DNA of 64,000 bases from Jacaranda mimosifolia (GCA_018894105.1 CM032129.1:31327468-31391467), one strand, 5' to 3'; counted from the first letter of the stretch, positions 1-11,373 are shown. Translations and numbers: made by a program. The notes: generated from the letters alone by a model not told the origin.

Positions 1-1080
1 TTCTATTATGTTGTATATCGAATAGTCTACTAGTACTATCCCAAGAACATGTCACCATGGAACATGTCAAATGGTAAGCTCTATGATAGGAAACTCAATA
101 TCATACCTTACGGTAAAATCTTTTGTTACTAAAATTGTTATTTTCCATCTGGTATATTTAGTATTGAGTTCATACAGATACATGACGTTCTATCTGACAT
201 GGTGTTGCATCAATAATTAGAGAACTGAGTTACTTATCGAGTCGACTTGAAAATTAGTAAATTAATCCCCCATTATTAGTCAATTTCAGTATCTACATTT
301 ATTAGTTTTTATTTATTCCCATAGGATTTATTCGTTGGTGACTCGAAATTTTGTAGTATTTTCATGGCGTGCAAGTTAGCCTTCCCTTTCACCACGGTTG
401 CTTGCATTTCTACAAATACATAAAAATTTGCAGTTTTTTATTGGCAAATCTTGACTCTTTACTTATTTAATAGGACATAGGGAATAGTGTAGAAATGGAA
501 CTAGCTAGCCCATTCGGCCATTATCAACATTTTTCAAGCACTTCTTCATCGATAAGTTTTATCCTTACGGATAATATTTAGATAACATTACAGTCAAACA
601 TCTTTATAAATGATACCTGATTAAACCATATTTTAAGCCACTTAGTGGAGCCAGACCGCTTCATCTTCTTGTCACCATTTAACATGTATTTATTTATATA
701 CATACACATTAAAAATCCGTTCGAATTATACAGGTAGGCCACTTGACAGACCCATAATCAACTTTATCTAATTAACATTATCTAATCGTTATCAAGATAA
801 GCATCAAAGATTATCACAAAAATTGTCTACTTATTAATAAAAAAAAAAGCATAAAACTTCATTGCATACGATAATATGGCAGCAAGCCAAACACACGACC
901 AACCGGACGCACCGCAACAGTTGATTTCCATAGACATTACAACCTCAAACTCGACTCAGCCAACAAAAACAACGTTAATTAGACCATAAATCTCAAGATA
1001 TATGTATACAATATATATATATATATATATAGCCAGTAGCCACACAAAACAGGGACTGAGCAGAAAGGTGACACTATTTA
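1..1080. other. intergenic, no gene seen
   Basis: I see no coding region, RNA gene or clear mobile element here. The DNA is AT-rich with many stops in all frames. An (AT)n microsatellite lies at about 1010-1031, just beyond the 3' end of the minus-strand gene that follows. Confidence 0.6.
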
Positions 1081-1113
1081 CACGCATCCACCATGGTCGA
1101 CTCCAACAGTACT

Positions 1114-1740
1114 TCAGTGGTGTTTGCTCCTTGTCTCTCCACTATAAAGCCTGAAAAACGAAACTCAAATTAAATTAATTTTAATTTTCACCTTAAAGGA
1201 CCGGATTGATGGAGTAAATTGATCATAATATCGCCAAAAAATTGCCAAAATAAAAAAGAAAAAAAGTTGTAATGAATATGTAAAAGTACGTACCAGTCAT
1301 AAACAGTAGGGGAGTTGGGCTGTGGTCTGTCGAAGTAATCAGCTCCAACACTCTTCGTGGCGAGGTTGCTTCCTGGGTGGAACACACTCCGCCACACGTT
1401 ATCCTTCCGCGCCGCCGTCGGCGACGGAGTAGTCGGTGTTCCCGGCGTCATCGGACTAGCCGGCATCGACAGAGACCTCTGGTACTTGCTGGTACCCTCT
1501 CCTCCAGCATCTGATCATATTAAACAAAACAAGTATATATAACGATCATAAATTCACACACAGAAACACATGATTGTGTGTGTTTTTATCCTGCTGACAA
1601 GAGAAAAAAAATAAAAATAAAGAAAAGAACTGACCTTTGATGTTCAAGGGCTTGGTGTAAACCTTCTTGAGGTGTTTGAGGCCACGCTCGGGCTGAGGGC
1701 CCGCGATAACATCGTCCCAGAGATGATCCAAAAGCACCAT
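1114..1740 (-). CDS. DRM1: dormancy/auxin-repressed protein (DRM1/ARP family), three exons
   Basis: The CDS has three exons on the minus strand: 1740-1635, 1510-1294 and 1150-1114. The exons total 360 nt and encode 119 residues, the usual size for the family. All junctions are GT/AG and the phases join: exon 1 ends one base into a codon and exon 3 completes a Trp codon. Family hallmarks seen are the N-terminal [14 protein letters not shown], a Ser/Pro/Thr-rich middle ([14 protein letters not shown]), the core [13 protein letters not shown], and the C-terminal [14 protein letters not shown]1/ARP proteins are small, probably disordered plant proteins whose transcripts rise in dormant buds and fall with auxin; their biochemical role is not settled. 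The start is the first ATG, in the family position. A TATATAT string lies only about 40 bp upstream, so I do not call a promoter. The gene looks intact. Confidence 0.95.
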
Positions 1741-2084
1741 TTTTTCTGCTATCCTCTTACTTGTTCCTCAGCAGTAATATATAGAAAGATCTGGTGTGGA
1801 AATATCTACCAGTTTCCAGGTCTACTTATTTCTACTTCCAGGGTAAACTACTAGGTTGGCGAGGGTGTTGTGTACTGGAAAAGGGTGTGTTCATTGGAAA
1901 CTTGGTAGTGGAAATAGAGGAAATCAGGAATGAGGATAAGGATGAAGACTGAAGCAAACATGGGACCCGGCGGGATAGGAGTATGTTGAGGGGTAGCTGT
2001 ACAAGTGTAAGGTTTTCTATTGGTTTTGTCTTTTCTAAATTGGGATCTAAATAAATTGATTTAAATTTTCTATTCTACTATATA
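1741..2084. other. upstream region of the DRM1-type gene
   Basis: No coding sequence is seen. This is the presumed promoter and leader of the minus-strand DRM1-type gene. I cannot assign individual control sites with confidence. Confidence 0.4.
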
Positions 2085-3819
2085 ATAAATATGTGATATG
2101 TGTATTAAATATATATTTTTTAAAATAATTAATTAAAATTAAATATACTTAATATATATGCAATATATTCAAATAGAAAATAAAATATAAAATAGAATAG
2201 ATGATCCAAAATGGAGATAGAATTTTTATTGTATAAATGTTCTTTTCTTAGTATATTATATAATATTGGAAAGTAATTCAATCTTTGATATGGATTTGAT
2301 GCCGCCTCGTTCCATGGATTAATGTGTTGGTTGGGGTTGTCATTGTCAAAAATCAAGTCTAGGATCATAGAAGAATCTAGATTTCACGTATGTAAAATGT
2401 TACTTTATATTTCATAATTCTTATTAACTGAATTGGAGTGGATCAAGGGCTTATTTGCTTTAAATATTAAGACTGATAAATCTATTTTTAAGTATAATTT
2501 TTTCTTTGTTTTATATTTTTATAGTTCATGGTATCTTTATGAGTCGACATGGCATCATGAGCCAAGTTAGTTTATGAATCAAGTCAAGACGGCCTGATTC
2601 ATTTTTCACCCTTTTAAAGCTGAGCAATTTTTTCAACTAAGCACTATATGGCTTCAAGTATAATATATCACCAATTTCTAAAATTAAAGCAAATAATGGA
2701 TTAGATGATTTTTGATGCCATTTCTAGTTTATGTGTCACTAGTATATGAATTTTATCTAATCATATATGCCCAAATAAATAAGTCCCAAGTGTATTGCAT
2801 GTCTTAGTTGAAAAAAAGAAAAAAAAATTATAATTTTTTTATGTATGTAATTAATTGAGAAAATAGCTAGATTGATGTATTAAGTTACTCCTGCATCAAG
2901 AATGTCCAATTACAACAACATTTGTACTTAAGACAATATGGTTCGAAATGTTGGTAGAGGTTATGTTGAATATCTCTCAATGCTTAAATTAAAATATTAT
3001 CATAAAAAAGGGCAATAAAATATAATAGTAAAAATGAGAGAATTGTATTTGGGCCAAAGTCTGTCCGAAGGTGAACTGGAATTTGGATATTGTATTTGGG
3101 TCCATCTGTGTGATGGACTAAGCCTCATTTGGGCTGTAATTCTAACACCCCCTAAACAAGGTCCTCAAGTATATATTTCTTCCTCTTTCTTAATAATTCT
3201 TATTAGTTAAGGTCACAATAACCGAGGAAAATTTTAAATTAAGGCGTTAATAGTTAGTTAATCCTAGTACTAATTTAAAGTTTCTAATTTGTATACACGA
3301 ACATTAGAAGTCTGCTAAATTCATTTATTAATTCATAAGTGTAAGTATAAGCTCCGATATATATATATATATAAGAGCCTATAAAATATTATTTAGTGGT
3401 TGATAAATTTTTTAAAATAAGATCTTATAAACATTTGAAATAGGAAATTAGGGGTAAACGCTTTTAAAGAAAGTCGGATCTCTTGATTTAGAGTGTGTTT
3501 GGATAAATTTATAATCTTGACTAAACATCTTATAAGATATTTAAAAGTTTATATGATGGTATAAATGATTTGATAAATTTTTGAAAAAAAAAATCTTATA
3601 CTCTTAAAATAAGATATAAAGATCTTATAAGCTCTTTTAGAAAAAGTAACGAGTTTTTATTTATCTTTAAAATCTTATTAAACTCCTATAATCTTAATTA
3701 TGTTGATTACAAAATTGCGATTACTTATAACATTTTATAAGTTCAAAAATCTTATTTTATCCAAATATTTTAAAATTTTATTTTTTATTAAATTTTTAAA
3801 ATAAAATCTAATATTTTAT
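2085..3819. repeat. segmental duplication block A, copy 1
   Basis: This stretch aligns over most of its length with 21322-23285. Examples are the string around 2220-2300 against 21465-21545, and 2940-3010 against 22525-22605. The other copy carries a MITE (22128-22469) that is missing here; 2881-2883 (TAA) is the empty site. About 150 bp at 3171-3325 are absent from the other copy. Block A stops at 3819, where the Copia element begins. The first 130 bp look like an old MITE also found at 11541-11730. No gene is seen. Confidence 0.8.
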
Positions 3820-4469
3820 TGTTAGGGTTTCCCTCCTAAAGCATATTTTGATTCTGTTCTTTCTTAAGAAAACAAATTGAAAATATTATGGCAGTTGCAA
3901 AATCTTCTTAACATGGCAGGTCAAGATTGGATATCAACTAAATGATGCAGCAAAATCTGGAACCTTCCTTATATGAGTAAAAGCAATTTTGGCATGTTAC
4001 TGTTGCACTAATTTTGGAGGAAAAAAAGCTGATTGAAGACTTACGTTGCTAATCAAGTACATTACTACTTATTATAATAGAGAATTTGATTCATAGCAGG
4101 AGTGCTAATCTGTGTGAAAAAAGATTATTTCCTTGAAACTCTTTCTCAAAACTCCAGTTAGTTTGCTGAGTTTTTATCGCATCCTGTGAGGTTTTGGAAA
4201 GTCAATGTGCTCTTTGTACTTGTACTAATCTCTTTGATTAATAAAATGTAGGTTCAAAATCCTAAGTTTTCTGACTTAGGTAGTGGATTAGGTTTGTCGA
4301 ATCACTATAACTACTTTGTCTCTTTTAAATATCTTTTAGTCATCTCTGGAATTTCAGTTATATTTGGAAGTTCCAAATTATTCTCTTATTTTCTGTTTGA
4401 CTCCTTTGAATGTATTACCTTTCGGGTCCATATACTCTTTCAATTAACAACTTGAGCTAAAAGTTCCTA

Positions 4470-5701
4470 ATGGCTTCTTCTAGCTTTGATGTGTATGCAA
4501 AGGTCAATCCCACACACGTCCTCCTCTATTCGATGGGACCAACTATTCAACATGGAAGAACAAGGTTGAGAAATTTTTTATAGCACTAGACTATGATTTA
4601 TGGAGCATAGTTATTGATGGGCTTCTTGTCCCCACCAACAAAAGCAAATCCTCAATAAGAAGACTGGAACTTACCGTTGAGGATAAAAGAATGCTCTCAA
4701 TGAATGTAAAAGCAAAAAATATCCTTTCATATGCTCTAGTCAAAGAAGAAGACAATTGTGTGAGCACATGCACTTCCGCCAAGGATATGTGGAACATGTT
4801 CCAAGTCACCCACGAAAGGACTTCGCAAGAAAAATTAGAGCGTATTTCATTACTTACTCACCAATACAAGATGTTTTCTATGAAAACAAGTGAAATAATC
4901 AGTCAAATGTACACTCAATTCATGGAGATAGTGAATCCCACATTTGCACTGGGAAAAACAATGTTCGAAAGTGAACAGGTGCAGAAGATCCTAAGATCTC
5001 TACCAAAGGAGTGGAATCCCAAACTTACTGCAATTCACGAAGCCAAAAATCTTGGAAAGTTAACTATGGGAGAGCTAATAGGTTCACTCACCTCTCACGA
5101 AATGACACTTCTCAGCAAGGAAGAAAGTTTCGACAACAAAAACAAGAGAAACATTGCATTCAATGCTAAACAAAGCGAATGGAACGATGATCCTAGTGAC
5201 ATGGATGAAGAAATTGCCATAATAACCAGGCGACTACAGCAACTTACCCAAGTAAAAAATCACTTTAGGACCGACCCCATAACAAGTTCCAGAAGAAACT
5301 TAGGGGAATTTAAAACAAAGCAAATCATATGTCATGAATGCCATGAGGTAGGGCACAAAAGACCTAACTGTCCAAAATTGAAACAGAGTCCAAAGACTGA
5401 GAAAAATCCAAAACCAAGAGCCATGGCCATCACTTGGGACGACTCAAACTCGGACCAGTTTGATAATGAAGAAAATTGTCTCATGGTTGACAGACAGGTA
5501 ACTTTACAGTCTCAATTAAGTTTCAGCAGTTTTGGTGTTGATTATGATTTTGATAAAGATCTTGATATTCACATTGAATGCCATAATCAACTCACTGAAT
5601 TTCAAATAGAAATAAATCTTTTTAAGGAACAATTAGAGAAAGCTCTTAATAAAAGAAAGAACTGGTACATCACTATGATAGATTATAAAGAAAAACTCTG
5701 A
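4470..5701 (+). pseudogene. Copia gag remnant
   Basis: This is a Gag polyprotein with a UBN2/DUF4219-like N-terminus and a CCHC zinc knuckle. The ATG at 4470 is followed by a frame break near 4510; the main frame then reads FDGTNYSTWK and stays open to the TGA at 5699-5701. The knuckle at about 5332-5373 reads CHECHEVGHKRPNC, a good CX2CX4HX4C. A second knuckle-like piece (about 5855-5890) is broken by a stop. The protein would have coated retrotransposon RNA. Confidence 0.85.
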
Positions 5702-5986
5702 GGAAAGAAACAAATTAGTTGAGAAAAACTAGCGTCTTGAAAATGAAATCCGATTTTTGCTTGATAGTAATTATAATCTAAAAAGATCTCTAAAGGGCAA
5801 AAACAAAGTTGATTATGACTACAGAAACACAAGATTTCTCAAAAAGACTTATCACTATTGTTCTAGAAAGGGACACAGCTCATAAATGTCCCACAAGAAG
5901 AGAAATTAGAGTTAAGTATATGCGAGAGCCAAAATCTAACAATTCAGGACCCAACAAAAATTAAGTACCTAAATTCTCAAACTCGT

Positions 5987-7206
5987 TTGTTGCAGGAACC
6001 AATCAAGATGGACGTCCAAATTGATCTTTGGTATCTAGACAGTGGATGTTCCAGACACATGACAGAAATCAAGTCATTCTTTTCTGAAATACAAGAATAT
6101 AATGGAGGAAATGTACTATTTGCAGACAACACAAAGGGAAAAATCATTGGAAAGGCAACAGTAGGCATCAAAGATGGAACTTCCATCGAAAATGTATGGC
6201 TGGTAGATGGGCTGAAACACAATCTTCTCAGCATAAGCCAATTGTGTGATAATGGCTACCAGGTACTCTTCAAACACTAAAAATGTATAGTGACCAAGCA
6301 TGATGAAACCATTTTTACTGCAGTCAAAGAAAGAAACATATATTGCACAAATCTAGATAATCTATCCAAATAAAATGTTGAATGTCTAGTTGCTACTGAT
6401 AAATCTTACTGGACTTGGCGTAGACGTGATGGTCATGCTAACATGAAACTCTTAAATCATTTGGTTAGAAAAGATTTGGTGGAAGGCATTCCTAAGATAA
6501 AGTTCACGAAAAACAAAATATGTGATGCATGCATGAAAGGAAAACTAGTGAAAACTTCTTTTCAACCAATAAATGACATTGCGTCATCAAAACTACTAAA
6601 ATTTTTGCATCTTGATTTATTTGGACCCATGAAAACACAATCTCTTAGAGGAGTTAAATATGTTTTTGTTATAGTTGATGATTTCTCTCGATATACATAG
6701 ATCAAATTTCTCACACATAAAAATGAGACTTTGCATCATTCATTGCACTCCCAAAGAACATCCAAAATGAAAAAAGGGTTATGATTAAAACCATCAAGAA
6801 TGATCATGGCATGGAATTTGATGACCATAACTTTGCTACTCTTTGTAATGATCTTGGATACACACACAACTTTTCTACTCCAAGAACACTCCAACAAAAC
6901 GGGCTGGTTGAAAGAAAAAACAGAGTCCTACGAGAAATGTCTCGAACAATGTTGAATGAGTATGATCTTTCAAAGCATTTCCGGGCTGGAGCAGTCAACA
7001 CAGCCTGCTATATCATCAACAGAATCTTTCTGAGACCTTTTATAAAGAAGACTCCCTACAAACTTTGGAAAGGTAAGATACCCAACACATCATACTTTCA
7101 CATTTTTGGTTGCAAATGTCACATCTTAAATGATAGAGATCACCTTGCTAAATTTGATTCAGAATCTAATGAGGGAGTATTTGTTGGATATTTAACAAAT
7201 AGTAAA
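5987..7206 (+). pseudogene. Copia protease-integrase remnant
   Basis: The aspartic protease site reads WYLDSGCSRHMT (about 6029-6064). It is followed by a GAG-pre-integrase domain with the zinc-binding end CDACMKGK (about 6520-6545). Next comes the integrase core, with catalytic Asp in HLDLFGP, Asp in NDHGMEF and Glu in QQNGLVERKN, and then the FGCKCHI/VFVGY region. Breaks are a TAA at about 6278, another stop near 6372, a TAG where SRYT is normally followed by Trp (6698-6700), and a deletion or frame change before 6781. Nothing of the reverse transcriptase follows. Confidence 0.88.
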
Positions 7207-7766
7207 GCGTATAGACTTTGCCAAAAACTACCCTTGAGTTTTCCAAAAACTACCCTTCAAATTTCTCGAAGTATGTACAAGATTCCAAAGTTTTCCAAGA
7301 TTAGCGTTAACCTCTACTACCTTGCTCCCTTGCACGTCGTTGGCCGGGACGTGACGTGCAAAATTATAATATGTATATATATACATATATATATTGACTA
7401 TGTATAAATATATCTATATTAACTATATATTTAATAAATATATACATATGTATGTTTATGTATATAAATATATTTATATATTTTATATTTTTTATGGGTG
7501 GAAGTAATTTGAGCCATTGATTTTTTTCAATACATCTAACAATTGATGTTCAGAGGTAAAATTGATATTTTAATAACAAAAATCCTAAAACCAATTGTCT
7601 GTAAGGCGTGTGAACTAGAAGGCGGGATAGAGGAGGCTAATTTGCTACCTTTTTAATAGCACAAGGGAGGCACTGCCTTTTTTTATTTTTTTGTTGCATA
7701 AAGGAGTTTTTTCTGCCCTTTTTTACTTTCACATGGGTAAACCTAATTTGCCCTGTAAATATATAT
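7207..7766 (+). repeat. right part of MULE-like insertion upstream of MADS1
   Basis: This segment matches the right half of the insertion at 24751-26112, for example 7240-7365 against 25655-25790 and 7500-7680 against 25860-26045. Identity looks like about 75-80%. It holds an AT-rich tract at 7366-7480. At its right end the expected TATA box reads TGTAAATATA (about 7757-7766), so the box found in MADS2 and MADS3 is damaged here. The Copia remnant has replaced the left half. Confidence 0.75.
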
Positions 7767-7809
7767 CTCCACTTCCTTAATTTCCTTCTGACAGCCTAAG
7801 TTTTCAGCC

Positions 7810-10174
7810 ATGGAAAACGCGAAGTGCAAGAAAACGTTGGGCCGACGGAAAGTCGAAATCAAGAAAATTGAGAACAAAGCCAGTTTGCATGTCATCTTCA
7901 TCAAACGCCGTCTAGGTTTGCTTAGAAGAGCCTGCGAACTGGGCATTCTCTGCGGTGCGGAAATCGTGATTTTCGTAGAGTCACCGGCGGGCAAGATTTT
8001 CGCCTTCGGTAACCCTTCTGTGGAATCGTTTCTGGACCGTTTCCAAATGGGGGAAATTCTGAGTACGAGTTCTCCCCCGCTTAGTACTGTCCTTGGAGAC
8101 GATAGTAGAAGTAAATACGAGGATGCTGTCCGAAGACTGGAGGGCGAGAAGCAGACGGAAAAGAGAATGAAGGGAAAGGGGACGGACAAGTTCTGGTGGG
8201 ACGAAGTGGAGAACTTTGAGAGCATGGAACTGCATGAACTGGAGGAATATGCCGAAGCACTGGAGGGTTTGAGGGATAGTGTTTTTCATCGACTGGAGGA
8301 GATGCAGAAACTGAAATTAATGGCGGATCCGTCGAATTTGATGGGTCTACCAAATCAAGATTTTGATGTAAGTATTTTGTTTCATTTTATTTTTATTTTT
8401 TTTGTTTCTTGATTTTTGGTTATATTGGTGTTCAGTATAATTGCATGGTACTGTAGGGACTGTTGTAATTGGCACATTACATGGTTAATTATTAAGTGGA
8501 TGGATGCCAATTATGGTTGGAATCCATTAGATAATTAAAGTTGTGATTTTGGTGAAATAGAGGAAGGGAAAAAGGTTAAGTATTTTAATTGAGTTGTCCC
8601 ACATTGTAAGTTTGTGAGAAACGAGACCCTCATGTGACCTATAAAACCAAGTGGTGGAGTTGAAGGGTCTTTAACCCTTCACTTGTCCCACATTGGTTTT
8701 GTAAACATGTGTGGTGTAGTTTATATTGAGCTCAAGTAAGAATGCTTGATAAAGTGTTCTTTAAGGGGTTCATAAAATTGGACCACACGCGCGCCGCCGC
8801 CGCAGCCGCCCGCCCGCCCGGCACGGCCCGGCCCGGCCCGGCCCGGCCCGGCCTGGCTCAGGGTCGCGGGCCGCGGGCGCGGGCGTTAGGGCGAATGTCT
8901 CAGTCTCAGTCTTAACTTTTTGGACGAAATTCAATTGGAATTTTGAATTTTAAATTAAAAATTAAATTCAAAATTCAAACTTAACCTAACCGTTGGCTTG
9001 ATCGGATAGAGGCTTGACCGAGTCTGCCTGTTGGAGATCAGCCGAGATTTTAGGGGAGATAGGGCCGGATTTTTAGGGCTGACTGGCGGATGAGGATTAG
9101 GGTTTTACTCAGTCAAACCCTAATCTTCTTTTAAGCAGCCGTCAAACCCTAGGTCTGGCCGTCAAACCCTAATTAAAGCTGGGCTTGGCCGTCGGCCCAT
9201 GGCCTTCCGCAAGACCTAATCCTTCCCTATAAATAGATGCTCTCGGCAGCCTTCTAAACACACCAAATACAAAGCAGCCTCTTCTGCTTGTGTTCTTCTC
9301 TTCTCTCCCACTGATAGTCCAGCTTCCTCATATTTATTTTCTTGTGCTCCCATATTCGGCCTAGTATATTTATATACATATACACTTATACGTTCCGAAA
9401 TTTTGGCTATCATCTTCGAATTCTGGCTACTGAGTGCTGTTCGAAGTGAACGAAAAGGAGTGCACCTGATCGTTCTGGACCATCTCATCCTGGGAGGAGC
9501 CGCGCTGTACCCGTTGCACTGGTGAGTCGGGGCGCTCGTTTCTTCAAGGCAAACAGAATTTCTCTGTGATTTGGTCGCCCTAATAATTCTGTTACTATAC
9601 AGAATTTAAGATAAGTTTACTGTTTAAATTTTGTATCTACTTTAGATTGATCTAACAGCATGTTCTGTTAATTGTACTGCCTTGGTCAATTTTATGAATT
9701 TTGGCTTTTCCTGGACTCGTATTTAATTATTTAACTAAATTCTGATTTGCCTTGAATATTTATTTTGATCACGCATGCTGTTTGTATAAAACTGATATCG
9801 CATGCTTAAATTCTTGCAACGCATGATTAATTCTTATACCACATGCTTTATTTGAATTTCTTCTGGATATAAACGCACGTATTGCCTTGTGATTATCTGA
9901 TTTATTATTGATAATCTGAACTTGCAATTTTTATTGCTTTGAATTACTGCATGTTGGCATGAAATCCTGCGAACAACAGGGACGCCATGGTTGGATTGAT
10001 CAAGAAGTGAGAATGGAGGATCTGGGAACAATGGAGAAAGACAATACTGATTCAGGTTCCTCATCATATCATCCAACCGATCAGGGTTTTGAGGATTTTG
10101 CTTGGAATATCCAACGACTTTTTATTTATAATTTACCTTTGAGTCTTTTCTTGGAGACCAGTTCTCATATTTAG
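7810..10174 (+). CDS. type I (M-alpha, AGL62-like) MADS-box gene 1, altered copy
   Basis: Exon 1 is 7810-8367 (186 codons). If the acceptor at the solo-LTR junction is used, exon 2 is 9980-10174 and the protein has 250 residues. Residues 8-67 form a MADS domain, followed by the [20 protein letters not shown] region typical of M-alpha proteins. The family binds CArG-type DNA; AGL62 and AGL61 relatives act in central cell and endosperm. Conserved MADS positions are changed compared with MADS2/MADS3: T29I, S31I, R/Q35L, K40R, S42C. The C-terminus is shifted by a 4-nt deletion near 10102 and runs into a new tail. A 1518-bp solo LTR sits 3-4 nt inside the old exon 2. If the old acceptor at 8456 is used, translation stops after three codons. 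The damaged TATA and domain changes suggest a decaying copy, or one with a new role. Confidence 0.7.
8787..8890. repeat. GC-rich CCCGG-type repeat inside the solo LTR
   Basis: This is almost pure G+C with about five tandem CCCGG/GCCCG units, in strong contrast to the AT-rich surroundings. It lies in the upstream part of the LTR. Confidence 0.85.
9098..9236 (+). promoter_or_regulatory. LTR promoter: telobox-like motifs and TATA box
   Basis: AAACCCTA occurs at 9115-9122, 9144-9151 and 9164-9171, and its complement TAGGGTTT at 9098-9105. A good TATA box, TATAAATAG, follows at 9228-9236. The order fits the core promoter of the LTR. Inside MADS1 it could drive transcripts into exon 2. Confidence 0.6.
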
Positions 10175-10540
10175 GTTTTTGATGTGAGTTTTGATTACTT
10201 CGGTTAATGAACAATTTTGATAGGGTTTGTTATAACCAAGAATAGACCTGTTGGATATATATGGATCTGGTGATTTGTGTTTCTCGTTTTTGTCTTGCAT
10301 GTTGGATGTTTGGTTTTATACTTTTACATCATAATTGGTTCAAGGATCTTGGTAAAAAAAACAAATGTTAAGATCAAAAATATTTTTCGATTGTTTGGTT
10401 GATAAGGAAACAAGAAGAGAAATTTTGAGGAAAACAATAGTGTTTTTGAGGAAGATAAATTTTTCTTACAGAAATGATGAGGAAAACGAAATCAAAGGAA
10501 TACAAAATCTCAGGTCTGGTTGGTTGTCAAAAGAACATGA
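10175..10540. repeat. block C, copy 1 (MADS 3' flank)
   Basis: This matches the 3' flanks of MADS2 (15000-15350) and MADS3 (26985-27330), for example the string ending in the GTTATAACCAAGAATAGACC motif. The match ends near 10450, where the ERF1 upstream region takes over. No gene. Confidence 0.7.
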
Positions 10541-10638
10541 GATATATATTATGCTTCTTCATATATCTTCGCACCAATTCTCTCTCTCGTCTAATCCACT
10601 TTCTCTCTCTGTCTAAAGGGGATTCTGGAGTCTCGTCC

Positions 10639-11061
10639 ATGGCTTCAACGCGCGAGGGCCATTACCGGGGAGTGAGGAAGCGTCCATGGGGCCGTTACGC
10701 CGCCGAAATACGTGACCCTTGGAAGAAAACTCGTGCTTTGCTGGGCACTTTCGACACCCCCGAGGAAGCCGCATTAGCATACGACGGCGCCGCCAGGTCG
10801 CTCCGCGGCGCCAAAGCAAAGACCAACTTTCCGCCGCCTCCGGGCTTATCATTGGACCTCAACCTCCCGCCCGGCGGACCCATGGTCAACAACTTCCTCC
10901 ACCCCGCCGGGCTGGTGCCACAGGGTAGCGGCGAACACACATTAATGGCCCTGGACGGAGGGATTCCGGCAGCAGACGGAAACTCGCCGCCGAAGTATTT
11001 TGGGACTCCGAGACGTGAGTTACTCATAGATTTGAACGAGCCTCCACCTTTGTGGATGTAA
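10639..11061 (+). CDS. small class II ERF repressor gene 1, AP2 domain altered
   Basis: This is an intronless gene for 140 residues. The AP2/ERF domain (residues 8-64) starts [19 protein letters not shown], and Ala and Asp at the usual ERF positions are kept. It is followed by an EAR motif LSLDLNLPP at about 70-78 and a second DLNEPPP near the C-terminus. EAR motifs recruit TOPLESS-type co-repressors, so the family role is GCC-box repression. Where the sister gene and nearly all ERFs have RVWLGTF, this copy reads RALLGTF (V33A, W34L). That Trp is part of the DNA-contacting sheet, so binding is probably weak or lost. The start at 10639 (GTCCATGGC) matches ERF2 and sits just before the domain. 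The frame stays open upstream to 10474, but that part is not conserved. A CT-rich leader precedes it. Confidence 0.85.
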   Translation: MASTREGHYRGVRKRPWGRYAAEIRDPWKKTRALLGTFDTPEEAALAYDGAARSLRGAKAKTNFPPPPGLSLDLNLPPGGPMVNNFLHPAGLVPQGSGEHTLMALDGGIPAADGNSPPKYFGTPRRELLIDLNEPPPLWM

Positions 11062-11373
11062 GCATTCTTATTTTTTTTAACTTTTTTCTTTTTAAATTTC
11101 GTTTGAGTTATGGTTTTTCTTTACGCTCCGTGTTAATGACTTCGGACAGGGAAGTTTTTTTAGCTCGGCGAGAATCCTTATAATTATCGACTGTGTTATT
11201 GATTATTAATATTCTAGAAGTTTTTTAAATATTTGTTTTTTGAAGTTCGGAGTTATCTATTATTTTCCTTTGTGTTATTGATTATTAATGTTCTAGAAGG
11301 AATTAAGTGGATCATTCAGTTTAAGCAACGGTTAAGGTTGTCCCACTAATCCAAAATTACCATTATGGTAATT

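Larger units (their letters stand above)
3820..7206 (+). mobile_element. truncated Ty1/Copia retrotransposon
   Basis: The element begins with TGTTAGGG at 3820, exactly where the similarity of block A to its sister copy ends, which suits a 5' LTR start. It then gives gag, protease and integrase in Copia order. It stops at about 7206, just after the integrase core, inside DNA that matches the MULE-like insertion at 25600. Reverse transcriptase, RNase H and the 3' LTR are missing. I could not fix the inner LTR border and see no standard tRNA-Met primer site. Several stops and frame breaks make it inactive. Confidence 0.85.
8461..9978 (+). mobile_element. solo LTR inserted at the MADS1 intron/exon junction
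   Basis: The 1518-bp insert starts TGTTGTAATTGG and ends GCGAACAACA, so it has TG...CA ends. It is flanked by the 5-bp duplication GGGAC (8456-8460 and 9979-9983). MADS2 and MADS3 have no insert at the equivalent site. No internal retrotransposon coding region is present, so this is a solo LTR. It holds a promoter-like TATAAATAG at 9228-9236, telobox-like AAACCCTA strings upstream of that, and a GC-rich tract. I cannot assign the LTR to Gypsy or Copia. Confidence 0.92.

Noticed and set aside
2900..2990. Possible tRNA gene from the GTTCGAAAT string
   Set aside because: No A box or cloverleaf pairing could be made around it.
8081..8353. Minus-strand open frames across the MADS genes
   Set aside because: They recur in all three copies only because they are shadows of the conserved MADS coding sequence.
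10474..10638. N-terminal extension of the ERF1 open frame
   Set aside because: It is not matched in frame in ERF2, is rich in leader-type CT sequence and would cover the leader.
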